From assembly GCA_050053515.1 (NCBI GenBank), contig JASFTQ010000018.1, forward strand, positions 1 to 28,619: 28,619 nucleotides of DNA. The letters run 5' to 3'. Below are positions 1 to 7,056 of this stretch, piece by piece. Each line of letters opens with the position of its first letter. Within the stretch, counting starts at the first letter, position 1. This DNA comes from G020354645 sp050053515 (GTDB taxonomy: Bacteria; Desulfobacterota; Desulfobacteria; Desulfobacterales; G020354645). A program made the position numbers and the translations under genes. The notes under the pieces are model-generated. The model worked only from the letters and a program-made list of their open reading frames with translations, ran no database searches and had not been told where the DNA came from.

Positions 1-1632
1 ACCCTGTTGGCCCTGCTGGGAAAATCGGTTATCCGGTTTCAGCTGGGCCGTATAAGCAGCGGTCGAGTTACCCATGGGCACTATTTTATGGCGTCCGGTA
101 AAATAAAAATATCGCATGCCGATGATTATATAGACACCTTGCGTGCCGCCTATGTGCTGGCAGATATTGATGAACGTAAGGAAAATCTCAGGCGGGGTGT
201 CCAAAAAATTGCAAGGGACCTCGGCGGTCAGATTTTACCCGATGAGGAATTGGTAGACATCAATAATAACCTGGTTGAATATCCGATTGCCGTCGCCGGT
301 CAATTCGATGAGGCATTTCTCGAGGTTCCCGATGAAGTACTGATAAACGCTATGCGGGAGCATCAGAAATACTTTTCAGTAGTGGATCAAGACGGCCGGC
401 TGATGGCCCACTTCATTGCGGTTAACAATACTGCTGCAAGGACCATGGCATTGGTAGCCACCGGCCATGAGCGGGTTCTCCGGGCACGCCTGGCAGATGC
501 AAGGTTTTTCTATCGCGGCGATCTCGAAATATCTGATGATCAACGCGTTGAAAAATTAAAAGGGGTTCGGTTCCAGGCCAAACTGGGGACAATGTATGAA
601 AAAACCGAACGGGTCGAAAAAATCGCTGAATATTTAGCCTTGCAGGTCGATTATGGGTTGGATCTCGAAAAAGGCGGTGTCGACCTTAAAAGACAGGTTT
701 CAAGAGCTGCGAGATTGTGCAAGGCTGATCTGGTTAGCCAGGTCGTCGTAGAATTTCCGAAACTGCAAGGGGTTATTGGCAAAGTTTATGCGACTATCGC
801 TGGCGAGTTGCCTACCGTGGCCGCTGCCATAGAAGAACACTACCGGCCGACCCATTCCGGTGCACCCCTTCCGGAAACCCTGGTTGGAGCGATACTCAGC
901 ATCGCTGACAAGATTGATTCCATTTGCGGGTGCTTCAGCGTCGGCTTGGTTCCGACCGGTGCATCCGATCCCTATGCACTTCGGCGACAGGGTATCGGCA
1001 TCGTTCAAATAATGCAGGACAAGGGTTTTTCGTTTTCCTTGACAGAACTGATCCAAAAGAGTTTATCGCTTTTCGAACAAAACAGCCCCCAGGACATTAC
1101 GGCGCTGACGGAGAAAGTTTATGTTTTTATCAAAAATCGCCTTGCCCATCTTTTGGCTGAATTGGGTTATTCCCGGGACATCATCACCGCCGCAGTAGAT
1201 GCATCTATCGACGATATTCCCGATGCCTGGAATAGAGTACGTGCTTTGGATGCTTTCAGAAGCCAGCCGGATTTTGAGCCGTTGGTTGCCGGATTTAAGC
1301 GGGTCGGCAATATCATAAAAAAATCCGCAGATATCAGACCGGGTTCCAAGATCAGAGCGATAGACGAAAATCTTTTTGAGCATGAAAGTGAATGGGCCCT
1401 GTTCACCAATTTTAAACGGGTTGAAAAGAAGGTGGTTGACGCCATGGACAAGGGAATATTTGATCAGGCGCTGGTTGATATCGCCTCCTTGCGTGATTCG
1501 GTGGATGCATTTTTTGACGGTGTTATGGTGATGACCCCAAATAGGAAGGTACGCGAGAACCGCCTCGCTGTGCTGGAACATGTTGCTGCCTTGTTCGGTA
1601 AGTTTGCCGATTTTTCGAAGATTACAACCTGA
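1..1632 (+). CDS. glyS: Glycyl-tRNA synthetase beta subunit (5'-truncated by window edge)
   Basis: This is the beta chain of the alpha2beta2 bacterial glycyl-tRNA synthetase, which charges tRNA-Gly in the cytoplasm and contributes tRNA recognition. The reading frame is open from base 1, so the gene starts upstream. About 543 residues are visible against a usual length near 690, so roughly 145 N-terminal residues are missing. Family marks include the segment VPDEVLINAMREHQKYF in the N-terminal third and PTGASDPYALRRQ near visible residue 318, which is typical of GlyS. The C-terminal part, after about residue 420, fits the DALR-like anticodon-binding domain. The stop is followed 15 bases later by the next gene, with a GGAGGAGAAGG ribosome binding site. 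The separate alpha chain (glyQ) presumably lies just upstream, outside the window. Confidence 0.96.
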   Translation, partial: TLLALLGKSVIRFQLGRISSGRVTHGHYFMASGKIKISHADDYIDTLRAAYVLADIDERKENLRRGVQKIARDLGGQILPDEELVDINNNLVEYPIAVAGQFDEAFLEVPDEVLINAMREHQKYFSVVDQDGRLMAHFIAVNNTAARTMALVATGHERVLRARLADARFFYRGDLEISDDQRVEKLKGVRFQAKLGTMYEKTERVEKIAEYLALQVDYGLDLEKGGVDLKRQVSRAARLCKADLVSQVVVEFPKLQGVIGKVYATIAGELPTVAAAIEEHYRPTHSGAPLPETLVGAILSIADKIDSICGCFSVGLVPTGASDPYALRRQGIGIVQIMQDKGFSFSLTELIQKSLSLFEQNSPQDITALTEKVYVFIKNRLAHLLAELGYSRDIITAAVDASIDDIPDAWNRVRALDAFRSQPDFEPLVAGFKRVGNIIKKSADIRPGSKIRAIDENLFEHESEWALFTNFKRVEKKVVDAMDKGIFDQALVDIASLRDSVDAFFDGVMVMTPNRKVRENRLAVLEHVAALFGKFADFSKITT

Positions 1633-1647
1633 AGATGGAGGAGAAGG

Positions 1648-1902
1648 ATGCCTTACGACCCTGAGAAAGATATGCTGCTGAAAAAATGGTACTGTTCGGA
1701 GACCGGCCTCGTTGTGTCTATTAATCGTTACGCCGATGGGCAGCCAAAAGTTCAAATTGGTCCCAGGATACTGAAGAAAAAAGACAATAGCGAGCGCGCT
1801 CCCGTGAAAGCCGGACGCCTGAGCATGGAAGACCTGATGTGGTTATATGACATCATCGATGAGGTAAAAGACGAGATGGCCAATTGGGTCACACCGGAAT
1901 AG
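1648..1902 (+). CDS. Small conserved-looking protein of unknown function, possible PC4-like fold
   Basis: This encodes an 84-residue soluble protein with no signal peptide or membrane segment. The start is well supported: ATG is preceded by GGAGGAGAAGG immediately upstream, and the gene lies 15 bases after glyS, so the two are probably co-transcribed. The N-terminal half looks like beta strands (KKWYCSETGLVVSINRYADG, then KVQIGPR), followed by a basic segment ILKKKDNSER and a C-terminal helix LSMEDLMWLYDIIDEVKDEM. Strands ending in an arginine followed by one helix resemble the PC4/YdbC single-stranded nucleic acid-binding fold, but this is only a visual likeness. No function is claimed. Confidence 0.72.
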   Translation: MPYDPEKDMLLKKWYCSETGLVVSINRYADGQPKVQIGPRILKKKDNSERAPVKAGRLSMEDLMWLYDIIDEVKDEMANWVTPE

Positions 1903-1950
1903 ATCCATTTTTTTCTATTATTTCGGCATTAACACCCATTGGACGTTGGC

Positions 1951-2706
1951 ATGAAACAAAATGACGCGATTGTGAATCCGGCAATCGGCATTGACGCCGC
2001 CAAACTGGGGCCGTTTGGCGTGATGCTGAGCGCGCAGGGCGATCTAGACACATTGTGCCGGATGATGAACCTCGGTCAAAGCGAATCCAAGCCGTTATTC
2101 ACGAGCAAAATATATGTCGCCGATGACAGCGCTGGTGCGGTTTCGCTGGCGGGGCCTTTCATCGGAGCGCCATATGCCGCAATGATACTCGAAGCCCTCA
2201 TTGCCGGAGGGGTCCGGTTCGTTTTATTTTTCGGCTGGTGCGGCGCGATTTCTCCACACGTCAGGATTGGCGACCTTCTCGTACCGACCGCAGCAATTAT
2301 TGATGAGGGAACATCGATGCATTATCATGGGAATATTAGTGAATCCAGACCATCTGAAGCCCTCTTCAAAAAACTAACCGGGGCCCTCAGAAGCAAAGCG
2401 CTTTCATATCATGAGGGGAGGATATGGTCCACGGATGCCGTTTTTAGAGAAACGAAACATAAAGTCCGGGATTATCAGATGAGGAAGGTTTTGGCGGTTG
2501 ACATGGAGGCTTCAGCACTATTTACGGTGGGAAGCTTTCGCAAAATTGACGTGGTGGGGGTTCTGGCCGTCTCGGATGAACTCTCCTCTCTGCGGTGGAA
2601 CCCCGGTTTTAAGAACACACGCTTTAAACAGGTGCGCACGGCCGTGTGTGAGGTCATAAAAAGCCTATGCCTGCAAGAGTACCCCCGGAGATCCAACAGC
2701 GGGTAG
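1951..2706 (+). CDS. Nucleoside phosphorylase / nucleosidase family protein
   Basis: This is a 251-residue member of the PNP/UDP phosphorylase superfamily, which cleaves the glycosidic bond of nucleosides with phosphate or water. Visible marks are the glycine-rich strand FGWCGAISPHVRIGDLLVPT, the ribose-binding signature AVDMEASALF with its conserved Glu, and VSDELSS, where the Asp after Ser is the position that contacts purine N7 in purine-specific members. That favours a purine-type substrate, but the exact one (inosine, methylthioadenosine, futalosine or other) cannot be read here. I chose ATG 1951. A TTG at 1939 in the same frame would add four residues, and neither has a strong ribosome binding site. 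The 3' end overlaps ligA by 40 bases, implying translational coupling. Confidence 0.85.
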   Translation: MKQNDAIVNPAIGIDAAKLGPFGVMLSAQGDLDTLCRMMNLGQSESKPLFTSKIYVADDSAGAVSLAGPFIGAPYAAMILEALIAGGVRFVLFFGWCGAISPHVRIGDLLVPTAAIIDEGTSMHYHGNISESRPSEALFKKLTGALRSKALSYHEGRIWSTDAVFRETKHKVRDYQMRKVLAVDMEASALFTVGSFRKIDVVGVLAVSDELSSLRWNPGFKNTRFKQVRTAVCEVIKSLCLQEYPRRSNSG

Positions 2707-4685
2707 CGGAATTAAGGCAGTCTCTTCACCACCATAACTACCGCTACTATGTTTTGGATGACCCCGAAATAGCGGATGCCGAGTATGATCGCATGATGCA
2801 TGAGCTCATGGCGCTCGAAGCCGATTGGCCCGGGCTGACCAGTCCGGATTCGCCCTCGGTGAGAGTGGGTGCTCCGCCGCTTTCCAAATTCGAGACAACC
2901 CCGCATTCCTTGCCGATGCTGAGTCTTGACAATGGGTTCACTGATTCCGAAATACTTGATTTCGATACCCGCCTCAAAAGATTTTTCAGCGGCAGGGAGG
3001 AAATTCTCTACACCGCCGAACCGAAGCTTGATGGGCTCGCGGTTGAGCTGGTTTACGAAGCCGGCCGGCTGGCAATGGCCTCCACCCGCGGCGACGGTTT
3101 CATCGGGGAAGTAATTACCGCCAATGTTAAAACCATAAGAACCGTACCCCTCATTTTACAGAATTATCAGAATTCAAACACCCCCGCGTTTCTCGAGGCC
3201 AGAGGCGAAGTTTTCATAGGTCATGCAGGATTTCGTCAATTAAATGCCCAACGGATCCAACAAAATTTACCCGTGTTTGCCAATCCGCGCAACGCTGCCG
3301 CCGGATCGTTGCGGCAACTTGACTCCAGCATCACCGCTCAGCGCCCCCTTGAGATATTTTTCTACGGGGTGGGAAGGGCACCCGATCTTCATGTTGATTC
3401 CCATTGGGAGACGCTTCAGGTATTGAAACGTCTAGGTTTCCGAATTAATCCACATATCAGACCATTGATCCAGATTGGTGAAGCCTTACAGTACTATCGG
3501 GAATTAAAGGAGCAGCGGTATGAGTTGCCTTACGATATCGATGGTATGGTGATCAAAGTAGACAATTTATCACTGCAGGATCGGCTCGGCGCCACCAGTA
3601 GAAGTCCCCGCTGGGCCATTGCCTATAAATTTCAGGCGGTCCAGGCGACTACGGAAATCGTCGATATTGACGTACAGGTCGGTCGTACCGGGACCCTGAC
3701 GCCCGTCGCCCGTTTGAAACCGGTCAAAGTGGGCGGCGTAATGGTGAGCCGGGCCACCCTTCATAATGAGGATGAAGTCAAAAAAAAGGATATCCGCATC
3801 GGCGATTCAGTGCTTGTTCAGCGTGCCGGTGATGTGATCCCCGAAGTTGTCAAAGCTTTTGAGAGCAAGCGAAAAGGGGAGGAAATTATTTTTAGGATGC
3901 CTCGAAGCTGCCCGGTTTGCGGTTCGAAGGTTGTGCGGGTCGCCGGTGAAGCGGCGACCCGATGTATCAATGCAAACTGTCCGGCCCAGGTGAAAGAGCG
4001 CATCAAGCATTTTGCCTCAAAAGGGGCATTTGATATTGACGGTTTGGGAGACAAGCTGGTCGATCAGCTGGTGGATAAAAAATTACTGACTTCCTGTGCC
4101 GATATTTTTTCTCTTGATAAGCAAAAACTCGAGGGACTGGAGCGAATGGGCGCCAAATCTGCAGAGAATCTCGTTAACGCCATCGATCAAAGCAAGGAGA
4201 TCGGTTTGCATCGTTTCGTATATGCATTGGGGATTCGATACGTCGGGGAACACATTGCCAAGATTTTGACCGACAGCTTTCAGGATTTGAAACATTTGTC
4301 GGCCGCATCACGGCAGGAGCTCGAAGCGATTGAGGGGATTGGTCCGGCCGTGGCTGAAAGTGTTGATACGTTTTTCAAACAAATTGAAAATCAAGAAACC
4401 ATCGACCAACTTCTGCGAAGTGGAATTCGCATACAACCGCCAGCCGGCCGAAAGGCAGACCGCCTTAAGGGAAAAGTATTTGTATTGACCGGTACACTTG
4501 CGGGTATGACACGAAGACAGGCCCAGGAAAGGATAGAGATGGCAGGGGGCAAAGTCATCGGCGCGGTTAGCCGCAAAACGGATTATTTGGTTGCCGGTGA
4601 ATCTGCCGGATCCAAGTTGCAACTGGCAAAAGAGCTGGGTGTCGCTATCATTGACGAAACCGCATTGAATGAGTTCCTCGGCTGA
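2667..4685 (+). CDS. ligA: NAD+-dependent DNA ligase
   Basis: This enzyme seals nicks in DNA during replication and repair using NAD+. The 672-residue length is normal for the family. Domains in order: Ia (HNYRYYVLDDPEIADAEYD, residues 23-41, NMN-binding tyrosines), an adenylation domain with nucleophile Lys120 in the KLDG motif, an OB fold (IDVQVGRTGTLTPVARLKPV), a four-cysteine zinc finger (CPVCG, then CINANC), helix-hairpin-helix repeats, and a C-terminal BRCT domain (KGKVFVLTGTLAGMTRRQA onwards). All key residues are present and the protein looks intact. The ATG at 2667 lies inside the upstream phosphorylase gene, and the LigA N-terminus aligns naturally from there. Confidence 0.98.
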   Translation: MPARVPPEIQQRVAELRQSLHHHNYRYYVLDDPEIADAEYDRMMHELMALEADWPGLTSPDSPSVRVGAPPLSKFETTPHSLPMLSLDNGFTDSEILDFDTRLKRFFSGREEILYTAEPKLDGLAVELVYEAGRLAMASTRGDGFIGEVITANVKTIRTVPLILQNYQNSNTPAFLEARGEVFIGHAGFRQLNAQRIQQNLPVFANPRNAAAGSLRQLDSSITAQRPLEIFFYGVGRAPDLHVDSHWETLQVLKRLGFRINPHIRPLIQIGEALQYYRELKEQRYELPYDIDGMVIKVDNLSLQDRLGATSRSPRWAIAYKFQAVQATTEIVDIDVQVGRTGTLTPVARLKPVKVGGVMVSRATLHNEDEVKKKDIRIGDSVLVQRAGDVIPEVVKAFESKRKGEEIIFRMPRSCPVCGSKVVRVAGEAATRCINANCPAQVKERIKHFASKGAFDIDGLGDKLVDQLVDKKLLTSCADIFSLDKQKLEGLERMGAKSAENLVNAIDQSKEIGLHRFVYALGIRYVGEHIAKILTDSFQDLKHLSAASRQELEAIEGIGPAVAESVDTFFKQIENQETIDQLLRSGIRIQPPAGRKADRLKGKVFVLTGTLAGMTRRQAQERIEMAGGKVIGAVSRKTDYLVAGESAGSKLQLAKELGVAIIDETALNEFLG

Positions 4686-4864
4686 TCCAATGCCTTGCCG
4701 ATGCTAAAGCGTGGATGATTATGTAATACAGATTTTGATGACCAGGTTCCGTTGAGGGGCAATATTTTGGCGAGGTATTCAAGGGTTGGCCTTCTTACCC
4801 CCCTCACTTAGAGAGGTTGCCAACATAATATTCCGAATCAGCATAACAGAAGGCGAGGAAAAAA

Positions 4865-5146
4865 ATGGATGACAACGTCAGAGCCCACGTGATTGTTGCC
4901 GGCAGGGTTCAAGGTGTGTTCTTTCGGCTTGAAACCCAGCGGGCCGCCGCAAGATACGGCGTTGCTGGCTGGGTCAGAAACAAGCGTGACGGGACTGTCG
5001 AAGCCGTCTTCGAGGGGGACAAAGCGGGGGTTGATGCTATCCTCGAGTGGTGTAAACAAGGATCTCCGGGAGCCATTGTCGAACGCGTCGACGTGGAATG
5101 GGAACCATACACCGGAGAATACCCGAATTTTGAAATCACGTATTAA
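4865..5146 (+). CDS. acyP: Acylphosphatase
   Basis: This 93-residue cytoplasmic enzyme hydrolyses acyl phosphates. The acylphosphatase signature GRVQGVFFRLETQRAA is present with catalytic Arg21, and Asn39 in GWVRN is the second catalytic residue. The length, and the C-terminal beta strand ending in FEITY, are those of a complete protein. The ATG has AAGGCGAGG upstream at good spacing. A 179-base gap separates it from ligA. The stop codon TAA is also the first TTAA of the fold-back element that begins at 5143, so the element sits directly against the gene without shortening it. Confidence 0.96.
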   Translation: MDDNVRAHVIVAGRVQGVFFRLETQRAAARYGVAGWVRNKRDGTVEAVFEGDKAGVDAILEWCKQGSPGAIVERVDVEWEPYTGEYPNFEITY

Positions 5147-5349
5147 CGGGCTGTTGCCCAAACATATTCTCGCTGCGTCCAAAACGCTTTTTGATAAATC
5201 TAAAGCTTGCTCCAGGCGCTTTGAAAACTCGTCCCGCTTGACAGCGGCACTCAAACACGTTCAAAGCGCTTTTCTTTCGCTGCGCTGAGATTTATTGGCA
5301 AAAAACGTTTTAATGGCCGCGCAAAAATGTTTGGGCAACAGCCCGTTAA
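5143..5349. mobile_element. MITE-like fold-back element, 207 bp, TTAA ends
   Basis: The ends are perfect 23-base inverted repeats at 5143-5165 and 5327-5349, each beginning TTAACGGGCTGTTGCC read inwards. The interior is also an imperfect palindrome: AAAACGCTTTTTG..ATAAATCT near 5180 pairs with AGATTTATTGGC..AAAAACGTTTT near 5289, and GGCGCTTTGAA pairs with TTCAAAGCGCTT around the centre. There is no coding capacity. A 40-base relative of the right arm recurs at 24161-24200. This is the build of a non-autonomous miniature inverted-repeat element. Whether the outer TTAA is a target duplication or part of the arm cannot be decided from one full copy. Confidence 0.75.
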
Positions 5350-5358
5350 CGCAGACCC

Positions 5359-5405
5359 AAAAAAAAGGCGGTTTATCCACCCTTTCGTGAATAAACCGCC
5401 TTTTT
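5359..5405. terminator. Bidirectional rho-independent terminator between acyP and hup
   Basis: A 15-bp perfect stem AAAAAGGCGGTTTAT / ATAAACCGCCTTTTT (5362-5376 with 5391-5405) closes a 14-base loop. The stem ends in an A-run on the left and a T-run on the right, so it can terminate transcription from both strands: hup from the right, and the glyS-acyP run from the left. It starts 12 bases from the hup stop codon. Confidence 0.9.
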
Positions 5406-5417
5406 GCGATGATTTAG

Positions 5418-5690
5418 TTAAATAGCATCTTTCAGCTTTTTACCGGCACGGAATTTTACCACATTGGTGGCCTTGATTTTGATCGGCGCCCCGGTTTGCG
5501 GATTGCGACCCTTGCGCGCCTTGCGTCGCACTTTTGAAAAAGTTCCGAATCCTACCAGTGTCACCTTACCTTCTTTTTTCTTTAGCGCTTTGGTGACGTT
5601 GTCCATGAAGGAATTCAGCGCAGCAGCTGCTGCAACCTTGGAGATTCCCGCATCCTTGGCAGCCTTTTCCACTAAATCTGCTTTTGTCAT
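5418..5690 (-). CDS. hup: HU-family DNA-binding protein
   Basis: This 90-residue histone-like protein bends and compacts DNA as a dimer in the nucleoid. It has the standard HU build: N-terminal helices beginning MTKADLVEKAAKDAG, then the signature VGFGTFSKVRRKARKGRNPQ leading into the beta-arm with the conserved Asn-Pro, and a basic C-terminal helix ending GKKLKDAI. The ATG is preceded by GGGGGAAAGG. The gene is monocistronic, with a strong promoter about 70-100 bases upstream and a perfect terminator hairpin right after the stop, as expected for an abundant protein. HU and IHF subunits are closely related; the sequence fits HU better, but the IHF alternative is not excluded. Confidence 0.95.
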   Translation of the reverse strand: MTKADLVEKAAKDAGISKVAAAAALNSFMDNVTKALKKKEGKVTLVGFGTFSKVRRKARKGRNPQTGAPIKIKATNVVKFRAGKKLKDAI

Positions 5691-5759
5691 TATACCTTTC
5701 CCCCTTTTCTGATTGGATTAAAATTTAAAAAATGTCTCCCAGCGGCCTATTTCTCTACA

Positions 5760-5788
5760 TCTATAGAGAAGTGAGCCTATTTTGTCAA
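5760..5788 (-). promoter_or_regulatory. Sigma-70-type promoter for hup
   Basis: On the minus strand this reads TTGACA, a 17-base spacer, then TATAGA: a perfect -35 box with optimal spacing and a near-consensus -10 box. A second TTGACA lies about 23 bases further upstream (near 5806-5811), so a tandem or alternative promoter is possible. The predicted start of transcription is near 5752, giving a leader of about 60 bases before the hup ATG. Confidence 0.75.
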
Positions 5789-5908
5789 AAGAACTCTGCA
5801 CTGTCAATACTTTTTTTGAAATTATTTTGCGCCAGCCCCAATATTTTACGGTATTTGCAAATATTAACACTCTGAAATCCTTGATTGGATAGAGTGTGCA
5901 AAGAGCAA

Positions 5909-5966
5909 TAAAAATAAAAAAGCGGGTACCCCGTTGACCGTATCGAATATCGAATACCCGCCCGCT
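5909..5966 (-). terminator. Rho-independent terminator of the smc-ftsY operon
   Basis: On the minus strand, the stem GCGGGTA / TACCCGC (5955-5961 with 5922-5928) closes a 26-base loop and is followed directly by a T-rich run, TTTTTTATTTTTATT. It lies about 145 bases after the ftsY stop codon and before the hup promoter, so it separates the two units. Confidence 0.65.
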
Positions 5967-6109
5967 TCGCCTGTCTGCAATCGCCCTCGCCGCAGGCGAT
6001 CCGCGGGAGTGCAGGGCGAACATGGAATTTCGAGTGATAATTTTTTATTCGACCTGCCCGACTTACAAAACATTGGCAGGCGGGCATTCATCATTACTCT
6101 TTTGTTCGG
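5967..6109. other. GC-rich gap between ftsY and its terminator, with small hairpins
   Basis: No gene is supported. The stretch contains short inverted repeats, including CCTGCC...GGCAGG near 6053-6080 and CGCCCT...AGGGCG near 5981-6020, which could form secondary structure in the ftsY 3' untranslated region. Three overlapping minus-strand open frames cross it, but none has a ribosome binding site or protein-like composition. Confidence 0.4.
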
Positions 6110-7054
6110 TTACAATAACGCCTTGATAAATTGTTCAGGGTCGAAGTGCTGAAGATCTTCGATTTTTTCTCCGACACCGACGTATTTGATCGGAATTTGC
6201 AGGGTTCTGAAAATGCTGATCACAATGCCGCCTTTAGCGGTGCCGTCCAGCTTTGTCAGGGCAATGCCGGTAACCCCGAGGGCATCATTGAATAATTGGG
6301 CCTGGGACAGGGCATTTTGACCGGTGGTGGCATCCAACACCAAAAGGATTTCATGGGGAGCTCCGGGAAGCTTTTTAGCAAGGATTCGTTTTATTTTTTT
6401 GAGTTCTTCCATTAAATTTTTTCTGGTATGAAGCCGTCCGGCCGTATCCACTATGACAATATCGGCACCCCTGGCCCTGGCGGCTTCCATACCATCATAA
6501 GCTACCGCAGCCGGATCTGATCCATCTCTGTGTTTAACGAAATCCGCACCGGCTCTTTCGGCCCAGATGCCTAGCTGCTCGATGGCGGCGGCCCGGAAGG
6601 TATCCGCAGCCGCGATGAGCACGTTTTTCTTGGCCGCAGTATACTTGGCAGCCAGTTTTCCGATGGTTGTGGTTTTACCGACGCCGTTGACCCCCACCAC
6701 CATGATAGTGTAAGGCGCTGTGCCGGCCTTTTCCTGCACAGGGGGTCGCGACTCCAGCATTGAAAGTAATTCCTCCTTGAGAACCGATTCCAACGCTGCC
6801 GCATTTTGAATCCGGGAAGATTTTTTAGCAATGGATTGTATCAGTTCCAAAGCCGTTTCGACACCGATGTCGGCGGTTATCAGCAGCTCTTCAAGCTCTT
6901 CGAGGAGGTCGTCGTCAATCCGTTTGTTTCTGATAAAAAGTTGGTTAATATCGGTCGTAAGGATTTTGCGGGTCTTTGAAAGACCGTTGCGCAAGCGTTG
7001 AAAGTAGCTATCGGACGGGGTCGAATCTTCAGGACCTAAAATCGTTGCAGGCAT
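6110..7054 (-). CDS. ftsY: Signal recognition particle receptor FtsY
   Basis: This SRP-type GTPase docks the ribosome-nascent chain-SRP complex at the inner membrane. It has 314 residues. An N-domain helical bundle (about 20-105) is followed by the G domain: G1 GVNGVGKTTT at 121-130, the insertion-box region DTFRAAA at 151-157, G3 DTAGR at 203-207 and G4 TKLDGTAKGG at 267-276. The C-terminal helix ends with YVGVGEKIEDLQHFDPEQFI, typical of FtsY rather than Ffh. The long acidic N-terminal A-domain of Escherichia coli FtsY is absent, as in many bacteria. The ATG lies two bases after the smc stop codon, so it is translated in coupling with smc. Confidence 0.97.
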   Translation of the reverse strand: MPATILGPEDSTPSDSYFQRLRNGLSKTRKILTTDINQLFIRNKRIDDDLLEELEELLITADIGVETALELIQSIAKKSSRIQNAAALESVLKEELLSMLESRPPVQEKAGTAPYTIMVVGVNGVGKTTTIGKLAAKYTAAKKNVLIAAADTFRAAAIEQLGIWAERAGADFVKHRDGSDPAAVAYDGMEAARARGADIVIVDTAGRLHTRKNLMEELKKIKRILAKKLPGAPHEILLVLDATTGQNALSQAQLFNDALGVTGIALTKLDGTAKGGIVISIFRTLQIPIKYVGVGEKIEDLQHFDPEQFIKALL

Positions 7055-7056
7055 AT

